This document shows, one piece after another, positions 32,841-40,223 of a stretch of 41,310 bases of DNA (its first letter is position 1; each line of letters starts with the position of its first letter). The notes beneath the pieces were generated by a model. That model had not been told where the DNA came from and made no database searches. It saw only the letters and a program-made list of their open reading frames with translations. The stretch spans positions 1-41,310 of the forward strand of contig JBAYZS010000017.1 of NCBI GenBank assembly GCA_041672395.1. Direction: 5' to 3'. The stretch comes from UBA5287 sp041672395. GTDB lineage: Bacteria; Bacteroidota; Bacteroidia; Bacteroidales; Dysgonomonadaceae. A program made the translations under genes and the position numbers.

Positions 32841-33305
32841 ATGAAAACTAAATTATTGATTTCGATTGTTTTGCTATTGTTTGCATGTAATAATGCAGAA
32901 AAGCCTTTGGCTGAAGCAGAAAAAGGAATAAACATCGCAGAAGCCAAAACTGTAATCAGCACAATTTATCAAGCAGCCGAAAGTAACGATGCCGTTAAGT
33001 TGACATCGACATTTCTTGATTCACCGGATTTTATTTCACTTATCAATGGTGAATTCGGTAATTATGAAGAGACTGTGAAAAAATACCCATCACTTATGGG
33101 TGAATACAAAGCTCAAAAAGCAACCATTCTCACTGAAAAATATACAGTACTAGATGATTCAACTATACTGTACTCCTCAAAATCAAAATGGGAATGCAAA
33201 TTACAAAATGATAGCATTGCTGTTTATGATAATTGTGGTTTTCTGCTTATACTGAAAATATCAGACAAAGATTGGAAAGTGTTAAGTTGGACAGAGACAT
33301 ACTGA
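32841..33305 (+). CDS. Small lipoprotein with NTF2/SnoaL-like features, unknown function
   Basis: A 154-residue protein with a lipoprotein signal (MKTKLLISIVLLLFAC, lipobox Cys16). The mature part begins with a helix (AEAKTVISTIYQAAESNDAVKLTSTFLDSPDFISLINGEFGNYEE) followed by beta-strands ending VLSWTETY. That layout is suggestive of the DUF4440/SnoaL-like fold, but the assignment is only inferred from pattern. It is transcribed alone between eno and the convergent enzyme cluster. Confidence 0.75.
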   Translation: MKTKLLISIVLLLFACNNAEKPLAEAEKGINIAEAKTVISTIYQAAESNDAVKLTSTFLDSPDFISLINGEFGNYEETVKKYPSLMGEYKAQKATILTEKYTVLDDSTILYSSKSKWECKLQNDSIAVYDNCGFLLILKISDKDWKVLSWTETY

Positions 33306-33368
33306 TATTTAAAGACTTAGATTAAGATTTGTTGTTAATTTTGAGACATCAACATAGTTAAAAACAAA

Positions 33369-33396
33369 ACCCTGATAGTTTTCATACTACCAGGGT
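33369..33396. terminator. Hairpin between convergent genes, possible terminator
   Basis: ACCCTGATAG and CTACCAGGGT pair over 10 positions with one mismatch around an 8-base loop. It lies between the small lipoprotein gene and the CMD-cupin gene. A T-rich tract does not follow closely on either strand, so the call is moderate. Confidence 0.5.
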
Positions 33397-33486
33397 CTTA
33401 TAAGTATCCAGAGCCTGGATTGAACCGGCATTAAAGTGAATCAGCTATTTGGATGTTTTTTTGTCGTATGAATATAATGATAAAGC

Positions 33487-34557
33487 CTAAAAGTCATTAT
33501 ATTCTTCATCCGTCACCGGATCCAACCAAACAATGCTCCCTTTGCTCTGTTGTGATGAAATTACCAAATGTTCAAACTTACTATCAGGAGTTGCGCCGTG
33601 CCAGTGAATAATATTCGGAAGAATTTCAACCACATCGCCCGGGTTAAGCAGTCGTATTGGTTTCCCTTTTTCCTGATAAAAACCTTTCCCTTTTGTGGCA
33701 AGTAAAATTTGTCCTCCCGGATGAGAGTGCCAGTTATTTCTCGCACCCCGTTCAAAGATCACGTTACCAGCTGTTAAATCGAAATTCTCTTTATCGGTAA
33801 CTAACATTTTCAGCCATGCATTACCTTTGAAATACTCATTAGTTATTAAGTCACCTTTGGGAAATATTTGATTAGTTTCATTTTCACCAATGGTTGATTT
33901 GATTAAGCTTTCAAATTCTTGTAATTGATTCGGAGTATAGCCAACATTGAGGCAAATATTCAGATGCGAACGTAACATTGGTTCAGCGTTGCCGATGCTC
34001 CTGATTACAGAAACAGTCACCAATTCTCTCTCGGCATATGTTAAAACATCACGTTCAAAAATGTCTGCGAACAGATGCTCTTTAAGAAAAATCTCAATTT
34101 CGGGCGCAAATGCCGAATATCCCGTTTTTGGTCCATCTTGAGTTACCCCTGTAAGTTTACCCAAAACCTCTTTTCCTCTTTCATATTTACTTCGTTCATC
34201 CTGAATAGGAGATGCTTCTGCACCCCAAAGATCCTCGATACCCTTCGCTTTACGTTCATCCAGTACTTCCATCAATGTTTGCAAACCGCGTATACTTCTC
34301 GGAAAGCCACAATAAGCATACAAATGAACAATCACTTCTTTAATTTGATTCACCGTTAGACCTACCTCAAGACCCCTGTTTAGTTCGTTTCTCAATTTTG
34401 GTAAATCCCCTTTTGCTGTCAACGCTGAAATAGCTATGATGCTTTTTTCTCTAGGACTAAAAGTTGAATTATTATTCATATTGTTTTGTGCATGAAGATT
34501 AGCAAAAATAAAAGTCAATGCGATAATCACCCCGACAACTGATTTGATTTTTCTCAT
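33487..34557 (-). CDS. Exported double carboxymuconolactone decarboxylase-like plus cupin fusion protein
   Basis: A 356-residue protein with a signal peptide (hydrophobic core about residues 7-20, cleavage near ANLHAQ). It has two CMD-like helical domains: about 35-105 with VNQIKEVIVHLYAYCGFPRS, and about 155-215 with RELVTVSVIRSIG and SHLNICLNVGYTPNQL. A C-terminal cupin follows (about 235-345), with the metal-binding pattern NNWHSHPGGQ and the later PNIIHWHGATPDS. The first CMD unit keeps a Cys but not the CxxC of AhpD. CMD proteins decarboxylate lactones or act as peroxidase-like redox proteins, and the cupin may be an isomerase or dioxygenase-like site. It is the last gene of the exported enzyme cluster, 4 bp after the carboxylesterase gene. 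Confidence 0.88.
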   Translation of the reverse strand: MRKIKSVVGVIIALTFIFANLHAQNNMNNNSTFSPREKSIIAISALTAKGDLPKLRNELNRGLEVGLTVNQIKEVIVHLYAYCGFPRSIRGLQTLMEVLDERKAKGIEDLWGAEASPIQDERSKYERGKEVLGKLTGVTQDGPKTGYSAFAPEIEIFLKEHLFADIFERDVLTYAERELVTVSVIRSIGNAEPMLRSHLNICLNVGYTPNQLQEFESLIKSTIGENETNQIFPKGDLITNEYFKGNAWLKMLVTDKENFDLTAGNVIFERGARNNWHSHPGGQILLATKGKGFYQEKGKPIRLLNPGDVVEILPNIIHWHGATPDSKFEHLVISSQQSKGSIVWLDPVTDEEYNDF

Positions 34558-34561
34558 AACA

Positions 34562-36181
34562 TCATCGTATGAAATTATTTATGACCGCCTTTTCCATTAC
34601 ATCCAGTCGCCCTTTCTTCGGGTCCGGTTTACCCAAAGCTTTACCATCAGACTGAATTTCGAGAATCATGTCTTTTTGAGGATTGTAAACAGGCCATTTA
34701 GGTAGCCCATTTCCATTTGGATTACCCGTTTTGGCGAAATTTACCCAATAAGGGTTCATCAACTTAGCAACTTCCTGATCTTCGGGGATCAGTTCCGTTC
34801 CATTTCTAGTTACAAGGTTATTGAAAACATAAGGAATTTCTGAACCATGTCCAGCTCCGAATCGCATCCACTCTTTCATGGACGGTGAAACATAAGAAAA
34901 CAGATAAATATAAGTCGGAACATTTTTCGAAGTAAAAGCTTTTGCAGTGAATCTAGCCGGTTCAGCCCAAACTTTGTCTGTATTAACCATCGTGATCATT
35001 TCTGCGAATTCCGTATCTCCATTTGGATTATACACTTTAGCCACTTCCTCTTTCATTCCTCCGAACAATTTGAGCAGTTCTTCCTCCGATCGAGCATTAA
35101 CGAAACCCGCCGAGACCTCAGCGCTATTTGATCCGATGATAAGTGAAACAAGCGCTTGTCTTCCTGAATTGTAAGCACTTTGTGCAGTTTCGACAACAAA
35201 ATTCCCATCGAGAATAGGTCCAGAGTATATTGGTAATCCCCCTTGACCATCAAATTCTTGTCCACCGTCCACAATCTCCTCAACGCTCAATTCTCTTAAT
35301 TTAGCAAGAGCAGTCGCATCCGTGCCATCAATCCCATGTTTACGAGCAAAATTTATTCCGATTGTCTCTGCCGAAACCGGATAATAAGGGTCAGCATTTT
35401 CTTCTTTAATCGGTCTGCCGGTCAAAACACCATCCCTTCCCCCTCCCGATTGACTGATAGCCTTATGAAAAAGGCCTTTTGCCGCCGGAATTGTAAGTAG
35501 TGAATGCACCGATACCCCGCCAGCAGACTCTCCGAAGATTGTAACATTGTTAGTGTCCCCACCGAATAAAGCAATATTTTTCTGTACCCATTTCAGTGCA
35601 GCGATCTGATCCATATAAGCATAACTACCTTTTGGTTCATCCGGAAACTCATTAGTCAGCGCAGGGAAAGCAAAATGTCCCAGTCGTCCCAGTCGATAAT
35701 TGAAAGTTATCAGAATTACGCCCTGTTTTGCAAATTGAATTCCCGAAGTATTGAATCCAGAGCCGCTACCACCAACGAAAGCCCCTCCATGAATCCAAAC
35801 CATGACCGGAAGTTTTGCTTCCGGCTCAGTTCCAGAAGGAAGCCATAAATTCAAGAACAAGCAATCTTCCGAAGACCCTTCAGCAATTGCACCTGAACCC
35901 CGTGGCCATCCAGCCTGAGCACAATTCGCACCATATTTAGCAGCATCAAGTATTCCGTTCCATGGTTTTACCGGTTGAGGCGGTCTCCATCGATATTCCC
36001 CTGTTGGAGGAGCAGCATAAGGAATACCTTTATAGCTATCGACATTATCCTCCGTTATTCCTTGTACAATTCCGTCAGTTGTACGAACAGTCGGCGGCGA
36101 TTGGTCAGAATTAACAGTTGCTTGTTGAGCTTGCAATCCGAAAAGGCCAAAGACAGCAAAGCCAAGTAATATTTTTTTCAT
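34562..36181 (-). CDS. Secreted type-B carboxylesterase/lipase
   Basis: A 539-residue alpha/beta hydrolase of the carboxylesterase type-B family, with a signal peptide (MKKILLGFAVFGLFGLQAQ). Landmarks are the first segment VRTTDGIVQGI and GIPYAAPPTGEYRWRPPQP, the EDCLFLNLWLP signature, the oxyanion loop WIHGGAFVGGSGSGF, the nucleophile elbow FGESAGGVSVHSL (Ser) and the His in GAGHGSEIPYVFNN. It hydrolyses carboxylic esters, perhaps including aryl or p-nitrobenzyl-type esters. It sits 18 bp after the NTF2-like gene and 4 bp before the CMD-cupin gene, so the three are one transcript. Natural substrate unknown. Confidence 0.93.
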   Translation of the reverse strand: MKKILLGFAVFGLFGLQAQQATVNSDQSPPTVRTTDGIVQGITEDNVDSYKGIPYAAPPTGEYRWRPPQPVKPWNGILDAAKYGANCAQAGWPRGSGAIAEGSSEDCLFLNLWLPSGTEPEAKLPVMVWIHGGAFVGGSGSGFNTSGIQFAKQGVILITFNYRLGRLGHFAFPALTNEFPDEPKGSYAYMDQIAALKWVQKNIALFGGDTNNVTIFGESAGGVSVHSLLTIPAAKGLFHKAISQSGGGRDGVLTGRPIKEENADPYYPVSAETIGINFARKHGIDGTDATALAKLRELSVEEIVDGGQEFDGQGGLPIYSGPILDGNFVVETAQSAYNSGRQALVSLIIGSNSAEVSAGFVNARSEEELLKLFGGMKEEVAKVYNPNGDTEFAEMITMVNTDKVWAEPARFTAKAFTSKNVPTYIYLFSYVSPSMKEWMRFGAGHGSEIPYVFNNLVTRNGTELIPEDQEVAKLMNPYWVNFAKTGNPNGNGLPKWPVYNPQKDMILEIQSDGKALGKPDPKKGRLDVMEKAVINNFIR

Positions 36182-36199
36182 TGTAAATATTTTTATCCA

Positions 36200-36664
36200 T
36201 TATTGTCTAGATGGTGACATCAGTTTTGTGAATGCTAAAGCCCCCAGTTTCCATCCATTATCTTGTTTAATATACACTTCTGTAACCATAAAAGTATTAG
36301 TTACTTCATTTCCACCGACAACAGCCAACAAATCTATTCTATTTAAAAGGATGGCCGTTTTGTCAATAATATTCACTGAAACCTCGTGTATATCTGTTCT
36401 TTTGTACCAAATACCTCCACCTTTAATAATGTTTAGTTCCCTTTCGGTTCCCCAAGCGCCACCCATGTGAACAAATTCCGCTTTTTCGTGGAAGAGTTTA
36501 GCGAGAGCCTCCACGTTTTTATCAGCCATCCATTGCCACTTATCTTTTGAAAGTGTAATGATTTCCTGTTCCGCTTCAGATAATTTTTCTGTTCCGGAAT
36601 TTTGTGCAAAAGAAATCTGAGCACTAAAAATGATTAAAAAAATACCAATGATTGTTGTTTTCAT
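36200..36664 (-). CDS. Exported NTF2-like (SnoaL/DUF4440) protein
   Basis: A 154-residue protein with a signal peptide (MKTTIIGIFLIIFSAQISFA). The mature domain has the SnoaL/DUF4440 pattern: helix ITLSKDKWQWMADKNVEALAKLFHEKAEFVHMGGAWGTERE, then four strands ending NTFMVTEVYIKQDNGWKLGALAFTKL. Members bind small hydrophobic ligands or isomerise/hydrate ring compounds, and many are uncharacterised. It is upstream of the secreted carboxylesterase by 18 bp. Its export is shared with all genes of this cluster. Confidence 0.85.
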   Translation of the reverse strand: MKTTIIGIFLIIFSAQISFAQNSGTEKLSEAEQEIITLSKDKWQWMADKNVEALAKLFHEKAEFVHMGGAWGTERELNIIKGGGIWYKRTDIHEVSVNIIDKTAILLNRIDLLAVVGGNEVTNTFMVTEVYIKQDNGWKLGALAFTKLMSPSRQ

Positions 36665-36814
36665 ATTAATTCTTTATTATTGTATTACTCTTTACGATTA
36701 CCATATTTACTATTTTTTTAGAAGAAGAATTACTTTTAATTTTCAAGAGAAACATTATTACGTAATCAAATAATATATCTTTGTTTTCTTCTTTTTCTTC
36801 TTTTTATATTACAA

Positions 36815-37753
36815 TTAATCATCCATTTTCATATTAACAAATCCCTGCTTTTGTTCGAGAGTCATGTTAAAGAAACGTTTTTCTTTGTTTAATGCACGCA
36901 TAGTCAACATTTCCTCATTACTAAGTTCAAAGTCGAAAATGCTAATATTCTCTTTAATATAGTCGGGGTTAGTAGCACCTGGAATAACAGAGAAACCTTC
37001 CTGAATATGCCACCGGAGAATTATTTGTACAATTGTTTTGTTGTGTGCTTCAGCTATTTTTCCAATAACAGGATCTGAAAGCAGTTCTTTGTTTCCATGT
37101 CCTAATGGATACCAACATTCTATTGCTATCCCGTAGGGTTTTACTTTCTCTCGAATATTTAAACGTTGCGCATAAGGATGACATTCTATTTGCAACACTG
37201 CCGGCTTAATTTTCATATTATCTACAATTGCATGAAAAGCCTCATCACTATCGTCAAAATTACTGATACCCAAAGCACGAACTTTTCCTGCTTCAACTGC
37301 TTTTTCCATATCTTTCCAAGCACCAATAAAATCCCCGACAGGTTGATGAACATACAACAAATCAATATATGTTGTTTGCAGACGAGCGAGCATTTTATCT
37401 ATAGCTTCCATGGTTGTACCTTCACCGTATTCCGACGGCCAAAGTTTGCTTGTAATCCATATTTCTTCACGAGGAATGCCGCTCTCTTTAACAGCTGAAC
37501 CTACCCCGGATTCATTTCTGTATGCATGTGCAGTATCAATATGTCGATAGCCGTTTTTTAATGCAACAAGGCAAGCCACTCTACAATCTTCATTTGAAAC
37601 AGTAAAAGTTCCAAGGCCCAATTGCGGCATTTCTATACCATTATTCAGTTTTAGCATTGGTACTTTGACATTCACTATTTGTGCATTTACAAAACTGAAG
37701 TTTCCGAGAATTAGAAGTGCAATTACTGCGAGAAAATTTTTAATACTTTTCAT
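36815..37753 (-). CDS. Exported aldo/keto reductase
   Basis: A 312-residue AKR preceded by a clear signal peptide (hydrophobic core about residues 7-21, cleavage after FVNA). The catalytic tetrad is visible as Asp and Tyr in RHIDTAHAYRNE, Lys in WITSKLW and His in LLYVHQP. The NAD(P)H-binding region includes ALGISNFD, LQIECHPYAQ and SVIPGATNPDYIKEN. The body most resembles 2,5-diketo-D-gluconate reductase/xylose reductase-type AKRs. These enzymes need reduced nicotinamide cofactor, which is not normally free in the periplasm, so either the cofactor is held tightly or the signal is an anchor. Gaps of about 110 bp upstream and 150 bp downstream separate it from its neighbours. Confidence 0.9.
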   Translation of the reverse strand: MKSIKNFLAVIALLILGNFSFVNAQIVNVKVPMLKLNNGIEMPQLGLGTFTVSNEDCRVACLVALKNGYRHIDTAHAYRNESGVGSAVKESGIPREEIWITSKLWPSEYGEGTTMEAIDKMLARLQTTYIDLLYVHQPVGDFIGAWKDMEKAVEAGKVRALGISNFDDSDEAFHAIVDNMKIKPAVLQIECHPYAQRLNIREKVKPYGIAIECWYPLGHGNKELLSDPVIGKIAEAHNKTIVQIILRWHIQEGFSVIPGATNPDYIKENISIFDFELSNEEMLTMRALNKEKRFFNMTLEQKQGFVNMKMDD

Positions 37754-37863
37754 TTTCTGTTTGTTTTAAATATTTGAATGATTTAAATTTAAGTTTATTG
37801 TTTTAATATACCATTTAACAAATCACATATTATCTTTTTAGTTCAACACCTTAATTCTTTTTA

Positions 37864-38919
37864 TTACAAATGTTTTCCAAAAAACTCTTTAAGTTTATTC
37901 ATTACCAAATCTACAAATTCAGGAACATAATATGTTTGAATATGAGTCGCCCCCGGAATCAGGAATAATTCTTTTTCTTTTGTACCCGTAGCAAGGTTAA
38001 AAGCGCTATCCGTCATATAATAAGTATCAGCTTTACTTCCCGCCATCATTAAAAGAGGTTGGTTTATTAAATCCATGTTTGTAGTCGCGTCAAATTCCAT
38101 CAAATCGAGCAAGCTGCTCATCGTGTATCTGAATGTAGAATTTGGGTGAGCATGAGTTCTGTTGTAGTAGTAATGACCCTCACGATACAAATCAAATGTC
38201 ATTTTGTCGGCCATTTCATCAGTCATTTGAGTATCAGATGCATAACGCACTTCTCCACCCGCTGCTTCTATTATGCGAGCTTCAGTTGCTTGTTTCAGTC
38301 GTTCTTGTATAGAAGAAACTTGCGAATTCATAAATCCGTTGCGTCTGACGACTCCTGAATTGAACATGCTAAGGGTAGAAACAGCTTTAAATCGTTTGTC
38401 TGTTTGAGCAGCCTTTAATGAATATCCACCCCCGCCGCAAATACCCAGTAGACCAAGTTTCTCTGTGTTCACTCCAGGATATTGAGTAATAAAATCCGCC
38501 ATTCCGCGAATATCTTCAATTCGAAAAGCAGGTTTATCCATATTGCGAGGTTCCCCGTCGCTTGCCCCTTGATAAGAAGCATCGGCCGCGATAGTAATAT
38601 ATCCCGATTCTGCCAACCTTTGAGCATACAATCCAGCCACCTGCTCTTTAACCCCTCCGTTAGGGTGAGCAATAACCACTGTTGGATAACTCTTTGAGGG
38701 ATTGTAGTTTGCTGGAGTATAAACGTTTGCCGATATATCAATACCATTCAGTTTGTATGTAACCTGATGAATATTTACTTTGCCGGGTACATTTTCAGTA
38801 ATAGCATCCTGATAAACCAACCCAAAACGATTGTTGAGTTTTGTTTGACCTGATGCAACAATAGTTGTAGATATTAACATAATTGTCAAAAAATGAATTT
38901 TATTAATTCTTTTCATCAT
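37864..38919 (-). CDS. Exported alpha/beta hydrolase with Cys in the nucleophile elbow (YcjY/dienelactone hydrolase-like)
   Basis: A 351-residue protein with a signal peptide ending near VASGQ. The alpha/beta hydrolase core shows VVIAHPNGGVKEQ (oxyanion loop) and ITIAADASYQGASDGEPRN. The nucleophile elbow is LGLLGICGGGGYS with Cys where most hydrolases have Ser, then a late Asp in MMAGSKADTYYM and His in IPGATHIQTYY. A Cys nucleophile is known in dienelactone hydrolases, and a Gly-Ile-Cys-Gly pattern in YcjY-type proteins. I use the ATG at 38919; a GTG three codons earlier and an ATG at 38916 are alternatives. It follows the lipoprotein hydrolase gene by 37 bp. Confidence 0.88.
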   Translation of the reverse strand: MMKRINKIHFLTIMLISTTIVASGQTKLNNRFGLVYQDAITENVPGKVNIHQVTYKLNGIDISANVYTPANYNPSKSYPTVVIAHPNGGVKEQVAGLYAQRLAESGYITIAADASYQGASDGEPRNMDKPAFRIEDIRGMADFITQYPGVNTEKLGLLGICGGGGYSLKAAQTDKRFKAVSTLSMFNSGVVRRNGFMNSQVSSIQERLKQATEARIIEAAGGEVRYASDTQMTDEMADKMTFDLYREGHYYYNRTHAHPNSTFRYTMSSLLDLMEFDATTNMDLINQPLLMMAGSKADTYYMTDSAFNLATGTKEKELFLIPGATHIQTYYVPEFVDLVMNKLKEFFGKHL

Positions 38920-38956
38920 ATTCAGCACTTAATTATTTTACTCAGAAATTCAGTTT

Positions 38957-40060
38957 TTAATCCAGTCCTTTTTCTTTTAGCCAGTCCGAAAGTAAATCAG
39001 CAATTTCAATATTATTCAAATCAGACATTGGAAAATGTGTGTTTCCAACTATCCCAATTTTAGGCAGTTCTACCAATGTCGCATCACCCCCATGACGGTT
39101 TATTGTTTCAACAAAAAGTTTTCCTAACGACTGCCGAGTCCGCCAATTTTCGGCGCCCAGTTCTTCTGTTATTTCTTCACCAATGTTATCTCCAAAGTAC
39201 ATTATGATTGGTATTTTTGTTAGTTTTAGAAAATCTTCCAATGGAACTTCGACACCCGATAAAACTCCAGTACGTCCAGTTATCGGCTGTGGTAATTCTC
39301 CTTCCGGGAACGGGTAAGTACCAGGTTCATAAGACACAATTGCTTTCACATTATTGCTATTGATTCCTATAAACCATCCAGGTAAACCACCTTGTGAATG
39401 AGTCACTAAAATTCCGTTACCAACTTTATCAAAAAGTTCGACCAAGCTGTTTGTAATTACTCCGTTATCAAAAGGACCAGTGTTTGGCGTCATTTGTCGG
39501 AAGAAATTATCCAAGCTTTCCTTATCACGTGGAAATTGAACATTATCAAAGTAATTTGGCCAGATGCCAATACGGAATATTTCGAACCACATTTGTTCAT
39601 CGGCTGTTGGCTCTATGGATGCAGGAACCGTGCTACGTCCGGCTTTTCCTCTGCGAGGTTGATCAACGAGATACGTAGCATATTTTCTCCGTAAGAAGAT
39701 ATTTTGAAAACCTTCTCGTCCATCAGGCGTTGTTTCCCATGTTTTTGAAGATTGTCCTGCTCCATGTAGAAACACAAGTGGAAGTGGACGAGCCTTATCA
39801 GGTATTTGGTAAAAAACATAAGCATGATCACCGTGGTAGGTTTGACCTTCGGGGTAAGGTTTAAAATTATCGAATTTTGATCCGTCGTACGTACCCTGAT
39901 TTTGAATGATTGTACCACCAACAGTAAAACTTCCTTGATCTTTCAAAACAATCAAATCATTGTTTTCATCATTATTGTTATTTGGTTTACATCCAAACGA
40001 CAAAATATTAACAAGAACAAGTGCCATAAGCATACTCTTTTTTAAACTGTTAATTATCAT
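38957..40060 (-). CDS. Alpha/beta hydrolase lipoprotein, first gene of the exported enzyme cluster
   Basis: A 367-residue protein with a lipoprotein signal (lipobox LSFGC, Cys24) followed by an Asn-rich tether. The hydrolase core has PLVFLHGAGQSSKTWETTPDGREGF (oxyanion loop), LVDQPRRGKAGRST, the nucleophile elbow ILVTHSQGGLPGW (Ser) and a late acid/His region (GNTHFPMSD). It should be anchored in the outer membrane or periplasmic face. The substrate is unknown; an ester or lactone is likely. Its -7 element (40092-40099) lies in a divergent control region shared with the AraC regulator gene, so it probably leads a transcript running to 33487. Confidence 0.87.
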   Translation of the reverse strand: MIINSLKKSMLMALVLVNILSFGCKPNNNNDENNDLIVLKDQGSFTVGGTIIQNQGTYDGSKFDNFKPYPEGQTYHGDHAYVFYQIPDKARPLPLVFLHGAGQSSKTWETTPDGREGFQNIFLRRKYATYLVDQPRRGKAGRSTVPASIEPTADEQMWFEIFRIGIWPNYFDNVQFPRDKESLDNFFRQMTPNTGPFDNGVITNSLVELFDKVGNGILVTHSQGGLPGWFIGINSNNVKAIVSYEPGTYPFPEGELPQPITGRTGVLSGVEVPLEDFLKLTKIPIIMYFGDNIGEEITEELGAENWRTRQSLGKLFVETINRHGGDATLVELPKIGIVGNTHFPMSDLNNIEIADLLSDWLKEKGLD

Positions 40061-40091
40061 ACTATATATGTTTTATTTTATAATGATATTG

Positions 40092-40099
40092 CAAACATA
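40092..40099 (-). promoter_or_regulatory. Putative -7 element for the exported enzyme cluster
   Basis: TATGTTTG on the minus strand matches TAnnTTTG, 31 bp upstream of the ATG at 40060. Confidence 0.5.
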
Positions 40100-40130
40100 C
40101 GGTCAATATTTGAGAATTGTCTTATACAAA

Positions 40131-40164
40131 TTACTGATTCCATACCAAAATAACGGATTCTTAA
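40131..40164. promoter_or_regulatory. Imperfect direct repeats between divergent promoters, putative AraC sites
   Basis: TTACTGATTCCATA (40131-40144) and TAACGGATTCTTAA (40151-40164) share the TnACnGATTC core and are 20 bp apart, about two helical turns. Their centres fall near -52 and -72 of the minus-strand promoter, a usual activator position for AraC proteins. The repeats are short, so the call is tentative. Confidence 0.35.
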
Positions 40165-40196
40165 AAATGTATCGGCAAGAGAATAATATAATTTAC

Positions 40197-40204
40197 TATT
40201 TTTG
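40197..40204 (+). promoter_or_regulatory. Putative -7 element for the AraC regulator gene
   Basis: TATTTTTG matches TAnnTTTG, 19 bp upstream of the ATG at 40224, which supports that start. Confidence 0.55.
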
Positions 40205-40223
40205 CGTTACCAAACTTATAATT

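Noticed and set aside
33400..33440. tRNA-like T-arm on the minus strand (GGTTCAATCC) next to a hairpin between convergent genes
   Set aside because: No matching acceptor stem, anticodon arm or D-arm can be drawn around it, and the T-arm stem itself has a mismatch.
36757..36766. Palindrome ATTACGTAAT upstream of the NTF2-like gene as an operator
   Set aside because: It is a single 10-bp palindrome in AT-rich DNA with no second copy and no promoter match next to it on the coding strand.
39960..40223. N-terminal extension of the AraC regulator by 88 codons
   Set aside because: It would overlap the divergent lipoprotein gene and run through both promoters; the family-like protein begins at the ATG at 40224 directly after a -7 element.
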